This document shows, piece after piece, positions 25,501 to 38,900 of a DNA stretch of 64,000 nucleotides; position 1 is the first letter of the stretch; the number at the start of each line of letters is the position of its first letter. The translations under genes and the position numbers were made by a program. The notes below the pieces were generated by a model. It saw only the letters and a program-made list of their open reading frames with translations, searched no databases and had not been told where the DNA came from. This DNA is from Liolophura sinensis (Eukaryota > Mollusca > Polyplacophora > Chitonida > Chitonidae). The DNA lies in the NCBI RefSeq assembly GCF_032854445.1, contig NC_088300.1, positions 42,463,682-42,527,681 of the forward strand, read 5' to 3'.

Positions 25501-26921
25501 TCAGGTGTTCAAGTGATGCATTGGGATGTTCCAGTGACACATCAGGTGTTCAAGTGATGCATTGGGATGTTCCAGTGACACATCAGGTGTTCAAGTGATG
25601 CATTGGGATGTTCCAGTGACACATCAGGTGTTCAAGTGATGCATTGGGATGTTCCAGTGACACATCAGGTGTTCAAGTGATGCACTGGATATTATATAGC
25701 GGCTTATTACAATTAGTGAAACAAATAGTTTTACAAGCCCACTTGCATGAAGTGCTACAATTGTATTAACTTCATTATAATATTTAAAATCTCTTTCCGG
25801 CTCAAACGCTAAAAAGAGCTAACAGACACCATTTTGGAGCAATGTTGCCACTTTTGTGATAAAAGATGCCCCCCCCCCCCATGGGTGATAATCTACAGTG
25901 AACACCTTAACCCCAGATGGTAACTACCACATACTCCTACATGTTGTAACACTACAGAGAGTAAATATACTGAAGAACCATCGGAAAATGACTAACTTTA
26001 GGTTAGTATGTTTCTGTTAACAAGAAAGAATACAAAACTAACCAAAGCCGGGGAAGCGTCGATCCTCTGGATGCGGGCGTTTCCCACAATGGTGGTCACA
26101 AAGGCCGCATGAAGCTCTCCTACACGCAGTGGCTTGTCATTCACATAGACCGCCTCTCCTGCTGCCTGTAGTTGCAAACAGGTAACACATCACAATCAGA
26201 TGGAACAGCAGCAGATCCTGTTAGATGTTACTCAAGCATAGTTGTGAGTATAAATTATATGTGAGTGTGACACACTGAATTTCATCATCAGCCTCATTTT
26301 TAGGATGTGTGAGATTGAGGACTGAACATTCCGGACACAGAATATATACAAACATAATAAAAACCAATTAAAACTACAAATCTGAAAACTACGTCAGAAT
26401 CTAGCTGTTCATGTATCTCCTTATGTTACCACGTAAGACTCCATCCACGTAAAACGGATCTGACTGAACCCACTTCAAATAGAATGAGTTTAAACAGTAT
26501 TAATGTGCTAATTATCAAATTTCATCAAAACCCTATTTTGAATGTCACACTGATGGAATAATAAATATACTATTTCACTGTTAGGCTTGATTTCAAAAGA
26601 ATACTTATCTTGTGAAAGATAAGCAAGATTTTCCAAATCTTACTTACAAATCTTACAAAATATATACCCTATACAAAGTTCACTGAGCAACATCCTCTAT
26701 ATAGCATGGAATAATTCCGCCCATTTATTTATGATTTATACAAGAGTTTCAAGATCACCAACCTGTTTAATGGCGGTCAGTTTTGGGATAGGCTTTGTCA
26801 GTGGCCACTCGTCCTGTTTTGTTGGAAAATCCTGCTTGCCAGAGCTTACTGGTCTAACTAAGTTATCTCCCCCTGTTCTGATGCGTGATCCCACCACATT
26901 CCCACAAACCACCAGACATGT
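10509..26921 (-). CDS. Oxidase module 3: linker and molybdenum-cofactor domains (exons 15-35)
   Basis: Exons: 26763-26921, 26043-26165, 24944-25030, 24381-24438, 23806-23958, 23347-23426, 23064-23173, 22664-22768, 21864-21942, 21183-21297, 20145-20225, 19166-19275, 16721-16834, 15992-16150, 15598-15726, 15223-15353, 14761-14886, 13165-13288, 11853-11949, 11165-11272, 10509-10579. Landmarks: [10 protein letters not shown] at the domain start; [10 protein letters not shown] (755 is Ser where mammalian XDH has Glu802); R923 in YARGPG (XDH Arg880); [30 protein letters not shown]; and E1259 in AVGEPP (XDH Glu1261, the catalytic base). Catalysis is therefore expected to be intact while purine-specific contacts are altered. 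Confidence 0.9.
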
Positions 26922-29900
26922 CTGTCATGAAATATCATCACGCAAGTGTTAGAGTGACCACTGATACCCAAGGCATAGTTTTACCATTTCAAACTAGTGA
27001 CCAGGCAAAATAATTGAAACGTGGTTCATATACATATAATCCCACAACTAAAAGTATATAAATATAAAAAACAAAATTTCTATGGCTGTAAAAAAAAAAA
27101 AGAAGCTTAACCTTCAATCCTTATATGAGTGCCCATTTTACAGCAACAAAAAACCTCCCATCCAAATATGTACATTTACACATTATTCCATAGACTACAA
27201 GCTGAAAAAAAGGTTATCTTTCTATTCACAAATGTACATTTACATATAGATAGACAAAGGAGCTAAAAAAAATGCTTAACCTTCCATCTGAGTATGTACA
27301 TTTACACACCATTCCTTAGACTGGGGAGTTAAAAAAGCTTAAATTTCCATAATGTACATGTAAGTTGGTGGAAGACACATAAACGGTAGATGTTAACTTG
27401 CACAAATAACAGAAATGTACCTGATGCCTAGTAAGAGACATTACTGGGGATGTGTTAAATTCCAGAAGACATGTTACCTTGTAGAAGAGACATTACCGAG
27501 ACGTGTTACTTAGTAGATGAGACATTACCGGGACATGCTACCTTGTACAAGAGACAGTACCGTTAAAGAAGATATGTGTACATTAATGGGACGTGTTATC
27601 TTGTACAAGAGACATTACTGAGACATGTTACCTTGTAGAAGAGACACATTACTGAGACATGTTACCTTGTAGAAGAGACATTACCACTGAAGAAGATATA
27701 TGTACATTACTGGGATGTGTTACCTTGTAGAAGAGACATTACTGTGACATGTTACCATGTAGAAGAAACACATTACTGGGACATGTTACCTTGTAGAAGA
27801 GACACATTACTGGGACATGTTACCTTGTAGAAGAGACATATTACTGGGATGTGTTACCTTGTAGAAAAGACACATTACCGGGATGTGTTACCATGTAGAA
27901 GAGACATATTACTGAGATGTGTTACCCTGTAGAAGAGACATGTTACCGGGATGTGTTACCATGTAGAAGAGACATATTACTGGGACATGTTACCTTGTAG
28001 AAGAGACATATTACTGGGACATGTCACCATGTAGAAGAGACATATTACTGAGATGTGTTACCTTGTAGAAGAGAGACAGACACAGACTCTTTCTGTAAGC
28101 TGCGCTGGACAGCAGCGGGTCTTCATCTGGTTTAATTTCCTGCTGTAGAGTCTGAAGGGCACCTGAAATAAAACAACATCAGTATGATGGGTGATGTTCA
28201 TGTACTGTACTGTAGTGAGACAGATTGTCAACTGCATTAGAGGCAAAGGTCAGTAAAATCCACTGGCGTCACAGGGATAACAACAGCATGGATCCTCAAG
28301 GACGTTGGATTTGTGATGAACAACACTATTCAACCCAGAAAAGTCCTCAAAAACAAAATCTTTGGTAGTTTCTGTAAAATTTTCTTGATGTGACATGGAA
28401 TCAGGCAGCTGTGACATTGAGTAAGGCGCTTATGCTAGAAATGAAGATGATTTAAAAATCCAGCACTGCTTATGGCTACGTGTCACTGACAAAGGATGTC
28501 CTCTGTTCTCGCGTGACGTCACATCAGGCAAAAGGGGAATGGATCAAAAATTTTCATTTTCGTTCTTCCGCCAAAACCTTCAATGTCAGATTTAATACAA
28601 TGCAAAATCAATCTCAATCTTTATCAATTTATCTTACTTTTAAGACAGTTTTGTGATGCAAACATACATCTCAGGATGATGATTACAACCTCACAGTACA
28701 TGCATACTGGATACGAGAAAAAGATTAGATGTCAGGCAAAAACAGGAATTTGGGTAATATGATTTGAGTTGAAATGGCTTTCCAACTTACATGTACACTG
28801 AGTCGTCATATCCGGGTAATGATTTGACTTTATAAGTAGTTGAATGAACACCCAGTTTTCAAAAGTGTTTTTATTTTCTTTTTTGGGAGGAAAAATTTCC
28901 TTTCATGGATATCCCCAAACCTGAATATCTACAGGAGTACCTTTCAGTGTCTGTGCATCTCCCAAAGCCTTCCCAACCAAATACTGTTCTGTCTTCTCAG
29001 CATTGTTCTACAACAGAAAGTCACAGAAGAAACTGAGAATATGTCATCAGAAAACAGAAAACAACCCTTAAAGGTGAACCCCAACGCTTTTATTTTCATA
29101 CTAAATGTTCCCTAGGCACAATATTTTTGCTGTGTTAGTATGTAAACTACATTTTAAAAAATATTATTTTAACTTAGTTCCACTTAAAAAAAACTCAATA
29201 CAGTTGGACTGTCTGCCTATCTTGTCGGCACGTGGAGCCCTGGTTGGGTGATGTCATGCAATGAATGCCAGCCTGGACTGAAAAGCCCTGCACAACACTG
29301 ACAAATCCATGTATTAGGTCCACCCACTGTGTGTTTTTCCTGAAGCTATCATATGACTAAATCGAGTCATAGATTAGCTTCATCCATCGGCCTTTTATCT
29401 TAGCAGACATAGCTGAATTAGCAAGTCTCATATGACTACGATCAAGTCCTCTAAAATTCATGGGTGTTTTTGATGAGATCTTCTCCATATTTTCTCAATC
29501 TGTGGCATTTTCAGGCCATGTATGTAACCTTAAAATGCCCTGCGTTGTTGTTATTGCAGTAGCAAAGCCACACTTGATCATGGAATAATCTCGAAATTAG
29601 TTGTAAAATTATAGCGATTGTCTCCTGTGGTGTGTGTTGTACACAGAGAAGCCTCATATGCCTGCAGGGAATGTACCACTGTGGCGTCTCAAGGTCAACG
29701 GTGGCTCGATCGTAGGGGGGAGATTTTCTGACATTTAATATAATCAATAATATATTGACTAAAATTTCAGATGAAATACTTACTTACTTATTTGGATTGG
29801 TGTTTTATGTTGTACTCAAGAATATTTCACTTACGATGGTGGCCAGCATTATAGTGGGTGGAAACTGGGGGAAACCCACTACCATCCCAGATGAAACATC

Positions 29901-32900
29901 AATGTGAACTAACCAGAGTGAATGAAATTCCCGCATACACGATGCTTGGCTTGGCTGTGATGGTGCAATTGTTGCTGCGGTCCACAGGGAATCTGAACGC
30001 TGCTGACACGTACGAGTGAGAATTCTGTTTGGGGAAAAACAACAGCGAAATCATTATTTGCTTATCTGACTGTTGTTTACTGCAGAACATTTCACCTGTA
30101 AGACAGCAATAATGTACAGCTTTGGCTTAAGCTAAACTCAAATCCATTGCCAAGGTAACAAGAGCTGGGTTCAAACACTCTAATCAGTTAAGTCTTTAAC
30201 TTATACAATCTTCACTATCTTAATAGGCGTGTTTTGAGTTAAAACTCTTTTATTGCTAAAAGAAAAAAAAGTCGCACTGTATTATGTGACCTGTCAAAAA
30301 TGTTAGGCAACATTATTGCCCACATTTACTATAGTATGGGCATCTGAAGAAAGTTTGACAAAAGGTTATTTAGAGTAGACGAACGATGGAGAAAACTGAA
30401 AACCTGAACGTTTGTGAAGTTTGTGAAGGAAAGAATTGTGAACATGGTGAGAGAAAGTGATCTGTAAATTAATGTGAACAAAGGCTGCCTTACATTTTTC
30501 ACAGATCACATAATACAGTAGAACTGTTCTTACCTTCAATGATAAAAGAGTATGATCTTGAAACTCTCCTAGTCTTTTAATGTATAAATTTATGCACTGG
30601 GACCCAAATCATCACTTGTAGTTTGTTCTTAATATACTTAAACTGCAGAAATATTCAAAACAGGACTGGCCAGTAGCTCATTGTACATAGAATAGAATAG
30701 GGATGAATACTACTGGGTGATACGGTGCATAACAGTTGTGTATTAAAAGGTTAATTTATATAAAAGGATGTAACATGAACAAATGAAAAAGCCTTTCATT
30801 TCAAAAATCACCCAAACAAACTGAAAAAAAAAAGAAAAAAAAAATTCTCACCACAGCTACAGGCATTATTTTGTAGCAACGGACCACAACACCAGCATCC
30901 AAGGGAGGTAGCTCTATACTCAGGATGACCTTTTGGGCAAGGTTAAGGTCGAGGAAGTCTAGCATGCTGTACTGAGTCACCTTCCCATCCACAGAAGAAG
31001 CTGAGAAATAATCAAGATCAGTAAAACAATGATCTGCTTGATCTGAGTCAAAACATAAACTCTTATTTAGAAAGCATTAGAGTTCAAAGGAAATGACCAA
31101 CAAGCATGAAGATCAGGAATAAGACAGAATTTCCATGGTGTATAATAAACAGGTGTTTAATAACACTTCTGTTATTATCAATTTATTAATGATTGAGCTA
31201 GGTACACTGAAGTATGATTACTCTAACTCTCCAGCCCTTTCACATGATTCACATTGTTCTATTCACGCACATTTTTAAATTGGTTGGGTTGGCTAATTCC
31301 ATGGTTTCACAGTAAAATTTTATCAGTCTACAAAGAGCTATTAACACATTGTTTCAAAAATACTGTAATTATTCCCACAAAAGAATATATACATGAATGT
31401 AAAAAATACACAGAACAAATAAGAACACAGAACACACGTAGTGTACAAAGAAGTTTGATTGTAATATGTTAAACTGTTGTCCTGACTGGTGACTTGGATA
31501 ACCTATATGAAATGTAATTCATATTGTGTCCAGTGAGCTATCTTTCCCCTCCTACTAAAACATTACTTATGGCCTTCAAACCTTGGTACCCTAAAAGGGG
31601 AATTTTGAATTCAAACGTTGAAGGCAGAAAAAATTCAACTGTATCAAGTGACCTGTCAAAAATGTTAAGCAACTATTTTTGATCACCGTCATGACAACAT
31701 GGGTGTCTGAAAAAAGTGTTATAAAATAATTTACATTGGACTAATGATAGAGAAAAATGAGAAGCTGAATGTTTGTGATCTTGAGAAATTTCTAAAGGAA
31801 AAAGGTGTCATTTGGGCCTTTCAAAAAAGGTGAGTTAGGTGATCAGTAAGTAAATTTCAACAAAGGGTGACTAACATTTTTCACCGGTCACATGACACAG
31901 TTGGGCTGTTTCTACCTTAGACGACAAAAGATTTCCAACTCGAAACTCTCCTATTCTTCAACCTTTTCGCAGGTAAGCAGTTGTTTACTGAAGGATATTC
32001 CCAAGGCATTATTCTGTGTAGACTGATAAAATTACACTTTTTGTGAAGCCCTGAAATTGGCCAGTTCAACCAATGTAGTTTTGCCTCCAAATTCATATTA
32101 AAAATGTTCATAAATTACACTAAACGTTGCTCTTTTATACGGCATGAGGCATTAGGATATGCAGTTCACCCTATTTATAGGGAACACTTAACGAGGAATG
32201 GACATCATTACACTTAGGATGTTCATTATGCTTGGGACTCTGTTATATCTGGGATATTATGTGTAAAAATTTTGGCCAAACTGCGTAGCTTATACATTCC
32301 TATGATACTTTTTATTTCCAAGATCATTCTATAATGAGATGATTAAATATGTCAGCTCCTAAATTTCCCCAAAATCTTAAGGAGTTCAGGATATTTGAAC
32401 TAGCCACAAAATACAGTCTACCCTACCAACCTATGTTGGCTATAGCTCCCACTGCAGCAAATACTACAAAGATGTCAGATTGGAAGTCAGGGCTGTAGTG
32501 TTTTAACACTAGATTTCCAGCAACACTCGCAGCCTAGAAAACAGAAAGTAAACATTTGATTTTTTTTTTTTAATGGCTGAGCCCAAATCTCTTATCTTTC
32601 AACTATTCCATGGTGATTCCCACATTTATAAATCATATGCAATTTTTTCCTTTTATTTATGCAAAATAAATCAGTCACATATAGATATACATAGTTTGCA
32701 ATGCCAGTGTTCAACGGTGATGTGCATAAAGGGGCAAAACTCCAGCCAACAACGGCTGTACACACATCATGTTTTTATGTACATACATGTAAATTGGTGT
32801 CATGAGTACAAACTTGACAAAAGTCAGACCAATACTTAAGAAAAAGTACAATGTAGTCAATGAAAATGTGCCTAAAGTCAGAGAGATGGGCATGACAACT

Positions 32901-35900
32901 GAACATTTTTACAATTTTCACCTTACGTTTCTGAGGGGGGTATTTCCAACTCGTGCCATGTGGTCTGCCAGAAGAGAACAGTAGCTAAACAATGTGTTGT
33001 TACATGCTTCACGAAGAAGGTCAATCGCTGTTGTTATGGTGATGTTACCGCCCAGCACTACATTTGTTCCAATCTAAAAACAAATTAATAATTTTAGAAA
33101 ATAACAGTTTACAAAACAGACAATTTAGTTTCAAAGCATTTGACTGTTTTGTTAGAGGAAGCTGCCCTACTTGAAATTTCCTTAGGAAAAGTGACCATGT
33201 TTCATTGTTCAAGATACACACTACTTCACCAAAATACACACTTCTTCACAAAAATGTGTCTAGAATTTAGCTAAGGGTGTAATCCTCATCTAAAAAGGCT
33301 ACTACAGTCACACAATTATATTTTCCCGACAGCTGCACATAACATTTTTGTAACTTCCAATAATCGAAGCTGGTATCTTCCTCAGGGTGAAATCATGATA
33401 AAATGGCATCTTCTCAAATCAGAAGTGTAGAAACAAACCAAAAACAACATCTCACTCATTTCCCTATTAATTTATTTTGTTTGATATATTTATTTATTTG
33501 ATTGCTATTTAATGCAAAACTCAAGAACTTTTAATTTCATATTAGACGGCAGTCAATTTTACGGGTGATGCAAACCCAAGAGGCAGGGGCAAACTCAAAG
33601 CCATGAACAACATGTTAAGCTGTTAATGATGAAGGACTGTTGCTGACCTCTTATTATCACCATGCTATGCCCCACAAACTCTGAGTGGGAGAATCTATGC
33701 ATTCCCGACCCAAGATCGGGTTTGAACCCACACTTCGCTTGGCCATGCTATGAAGGATACATGTACAATTTACGTAAACACTCCAACTATGAGTGAATAC
33801 ATTTGTAAATCTGATGTATGTCCTACACAGCAGTATACAATTATGTACATACTTACATTTAGGCCTACATGTACAGCATGAGTGTATGACAGTATAAAAT
33901 TAAGCAAACATTTACAGTATCAAACATTTACAGTACAACAGTGAACAGTTAAGTAAACACTTATAGTATGAGTGTATAACATTGTAAAGTTGTATAAACA
34001 CTTTCAGTATGAGTGTATATCAGTGTACAATTATGTAAACACTTACAGTATGGGTGTATACCAGTGTACAATTATGTAAACACTTACAGTATGAGTGTTT
34101 AACTCTGGTACATCTCTGATGTCGATCAGCGTGTCAAAGTTGTCCAACTTCAAGTCACTGTAGACACCTAAATATTGGAACATTCGTTTGAATACATTGG
34201 GATCTAATACAATAGTAAAATTGCTCAACTTCCCTACCAACATTTATTTAGCACTGATTAATTAATTAACCAAGATTAATATTTATTGACTGTTTTGCTT
34301 ATACAGCAGAGGTCAGATTTATGGTATCCTTGGTCAAGTTCCAAATGCAGTACATGTAGATCTCCTATAACTTCACAGATGTGTTTACCATGAATTACTG
34401 TCCTGGTGAAAAAAATCACATAATATTACGTGTGATTAACAATGAATCAATATAATTCCACGTGAGTTCTCGCCAACTAATCACCCTTCTGCACCGCAGT
34501 TCTTACAACACGGTGATAACTTGGTGATAAAATTTAATAAAATTACATTAAGCTTACTGAAATACTTGTGTCTGGCTTGAGATTGCACCTGAATAAGAGA
34601 GAATTGCACTTAAGCGCAGAATCTCAGTGGTCAAGAATTGGTCAAGAGTTGGTCAGATGCAGGGAGAGTCATTGAGCCAGTTCTAGGTTCATATGTTAAA
34701 AGTGAAATATGCTTACTGCAGCAACTTCCTAACAGCAATACATACTTGTCATAACACTGTTGATAATTCACATAAGCCACTGATCTGAAGTCTTGATAGA
34801 GCCTCAAATACTTTACATCAACAGGTACTTTTATTTATTATATATCCTTTAAATCTACCACAACTGAAATCTCTATCACAGTTTTATCACAGGAAGAATA
34901 CATATTACTAATTAAAGGACGAATCACAATGTAATAATCAGAGGATAAATCACTATGTAATAATCAGAAAATGACTCACTGTAATAATCAGAGGATAAAT
35001 CACTATGTACTAATCAGAAAATGACTCATTGTAATAATCAGAGGATAAATCACTATGTAATAATCAGAAAACAGAAGATTGTTAAATAAGAATCAGAAAA
35101 TAAATCACTGAGTAATAATCAGATGATAAATCACAAGGTGATAAAAAGGATAAATCACTATGTAATAACCAGACCTGAGGCTGTGTTGCCAAATATCATT
35201 CTGACTCGGTCCCTGGTGTGTTGGTTCAGAAGGCTGTAGAGGTCTGCCAGAGAGGTGGGTTTATACCACACACTGCTGGCAAACACAATCTGCAGGGGAC
35301 CAGTCCCTCCACACTGACCACGACAAGGCTCCCCAGTACGCTTACACACTCGAGTCAGGTCCTGAAAGACCAGCATTGAACAATTACTACAACTATCTTA
35401 CAGATGGCTCACTGGGCAATTATCAAAAAAACTTTCTAAGGGTATGAATATTTCTCTTGTAAATGACATTATGTCCTGAATTACCAGCAAACAAGAATTA
35501 CATTACTCATTCTTGGACTACTGGTAACTAGGAAATCGTCATAAAACTTTCTCACATGAACATTTCTCCAGTAAAAGGCATGTCCACGGAATACACACTA
35601 AGCATGTGACTTGTGAAGGCATGGTAGTAACAAGGTTTATGTACTTGATTTAGAGAGTATCTGCTTTTACATGCTTGTAAGGAGAGCAACTACACGTATA
35701 TATGGCCTTCAATGCCCACGTCATTATAGACGACACTATAGTAGCAAAGTTTATGTACTTAGTTTAGAGGGTATCTGCATTTACATGCTTGTAAGGAGAG
35801 CAACTTCACGTATATATGGCCTTCAATGCCCACGTCATTATAGAAGACACTATAGTAGCAAAGTTTATGTACTTGGTTTAGAGGGTATCTGCATTTACAT

Positions 35901-38900
35901 GCTTGTAAGGAGAGCAACTACACGTATATATGGCCTTCAATGCCCACGTCATTATAGAAGACACTATAGTAGCAAAGTTTATGTACTTGGTTTAGAGGGT
36001 ATCTGCATTTACATGCTTGTAAGGAGAGCAACTACACGTATATATGGCCTTCAATGCCCACGTCATTACAGACGACACTATAGTAGCAAAGTTTATGTAC
36101 TTGGTTTAGAGGGTATCTGCATTTACATGCTTGTAAGGAGAGCAACTACATGTATATATGGCCTTCAATGCCCATGTCATTATAGACGACACTATAGTAG
36201 CATAGTCTATGTACTTGGTTTGGAGACATAGAATCTATTAACAGGGACTAAGATCATTTCTTCAGATCACACATGTACCTCAATGTCCACACCAGTTGCC
36301 TTCAAATGATGAGGGGCATCTTTAGCAAAGGACTTCATGGCATCAAGAATAGAGCGATAACCTGAAATATGCCAGGTGTGAAAGAGCTATTATTGTACTA
36401 CTGAAACCAGTTGCAGCATCTCAGCAAACAATGGAACTTAATTGTAAACTACTTATTCACCGTTTACCTGCCAGACGTCCGTCTTTCAACAGGTAAAATA
36501 CTGGTTGAAAGAAATATAAAAGATATCGGATACAAATCTCTGATTTATACATTGGAAGTGTTAAATACTTACAGCAATGAGTTTGATTTATTTACTTATT
36601 TGAATGGTGTTTTTTTGACCACATAATCTCACCTGTACACCTGCAAAGGTTGCCATCAAAGTGATCCTCCACTTCTGCCATGGTTGGGGATGGATTCTTC
36701 TGCAGGAAACTGGCCACAACAAAAATTGAGAGACATCTTGATTTTCATCCATGGTGATCGTCCACAAAGATTTTCAAGGTATGCAGCAATTCACTAATTA
36801 TCAGATTTCACTATTTGTATTCTCTGCTAACAAATACACGATTTTTGACTCCCTCAACAGAACCACACTTTATGGCCTGGCCAGTTCCATTGATAACGTT
36901 AAGGAAGCTAACAAACTCACTGGTCTAAATTATCTGTACAGGCACCTGCACAACATGATTTCAATGCTTACAATTGCTCATCAAAACAACTTGATGAAGT
37001 ATAATACTGTCTTACCTGTACATAGCCAAGACCATACTGGGACTACAGTAGCCACACTGAGTCCCGTTATGGGCGGCCAGCTGCTGCTGGATCTGATGGT
37101 ACCCAGTACGTCCATTTCCCAGCCCCTCAGTGGTGGTTATGGTTGATGAAGTCTGATACTGTCTTACCTGTACATAGCCATGACCATGCCGGGACTACTG
37201 TAGCCACACTGAGTCCCGTTATGGGCAGCCAGCTGCTGGTGGATCTGATGGTAGCCAGTACGTCCATTTCCCAGCCCCTCAATGGTGGTTATGGTTGATG
37301 AAGTATAATACTGTCTTACCTGTACATAGCCAAGACCATACTGGGACTACAGTAGCCACACTGAGTCCCGTTATGGGCGGCCAGCTGCTGGTGGATCTGA
37401 TGGTAGCCAGTACGTCCATTTCCCAGCCCCTCAGTGGTGGTTATGGTTGATGAAGTATAATACTGTCTTACCTGTACATAGCCAAGACCATACTGGGACT
37501 ACAGTAGCCACACTGAGTCCCGTTATGGGCAGCCAGCTGCTGCTGGATCTGATGGTAGCCAGTACGTCCATTTCCCAGCCCCTCAGTGGTGGTTATGGTT
37601 GATGAAGTCTGATACTGTCTTACCTGTACACAGCCATGACCATGCCGGGACTACAGTAGCCACACTGAGTCCCGTTATGGGCAGCCAGCTGCTGCTGGAT
37701 CTGATGGTAGCCAGTACGTCCATTTCCCAGCCCCTCAGTGGTGGTTATGGTTGATGAAGTCTGATACTGTCTTACCTGTACATAGCCATGACCATGCCGG
37801 GACTACAGTAGCCACACTGAGTCCCGTTATGGGCGGCCAGCTGCTGCTGGATCTGATGGTAGCCAGTACGTCCATTTCCCAGCCCCTCAGTGGTGGTTAT
37901 GGTTGATGACGTCCGATACTGTCTTACCTGTACACAGCCATGACCATGCCGGGACTACAGTAGCCACACTGAGTCCCGTTATGGGCGGCCAGCTGCTGCT
38001 GGATCTGATGGTAGCCAGTACGTCCATTTCCCAGCCCCTCAGTGGTGGTTATGGTTGATGAAGTCTGATACTGTCTTACCTGTACATAGCCATGACCATG
38101 CCGGGACTACAGTAGCCACACTGAGTCCCGTTATGGGCGGCCAGCTGCTGCTGGATCTGATGGTAGCCAGTATATCCATTCCCAGCCCCTCAGTGGTGGT
38201 TATGGTTGATGAAGTCTGATACTGTCTTACCTGTACATAGCCAAGACCATGCCGGGACTACAGTAGCCACACTGAGTCCCGTTATGGGCGGCCAGCTGCT
38301 GCTGGATCTGATGGTAGCCAGTATATCCATTCCCAACCCCTCAGTGGTGGTTATGGTTGATGAAGTCTGATACTGTCTTACCTGTACATAGCCAAGACCA
38401 TGCCGGGACTACAGTAGCCACACTGAGTCCCGTTATGGGCGGCCAGCTGCTGCTGGATCTGATGGTAGCCAGTACGTCCATTTCCCAGCCCCTCAGTGGT
38501 GGTTATGGTTGATGAAGTCTGATACTGTCTTACCTGTACATAGCCAAGACCATGCCGGGACTACAGTAGCCACACTGAGTCCCGTTATGGGCGGCCAGCT
38601 GCTGCTGGATCTGATGGTAGCCAGTATGTCCATTCCCAGCCCCTCAGTGGTGGTTATGGTTGATGAAGTCTGATACTGTCTTACCTGTACATAGCCATGA
38701 CCATGCCGGGACTACAGTAGCCACACTGAGTCCCGTTATGGGCGGCCAGCTGCTGCTGGATCTGATGGTAGCCAGTACGTCCATTTCCCAGCCTCTCAGT
38801 GGTGGTTATGGTTGATGAAGTCTGATACTGTCTTACCTGTACATAGCCAAGACCATGCCGGGACTACAGTAGCCACACTGAGTCCCGTTATGGGCGGCCA

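Noticed and set aside
25240-25690. CRISPR-like regular repeats
   Set aside because: Head-to-tail units with no distinct spacers, in a eukaryotic intron.
33478-33765. A genuine tRNA gene at the GGTTTGAACCC box
   Set aside because: Only a B-box with no cloverleaf is present; the tail marks it as a SINE.
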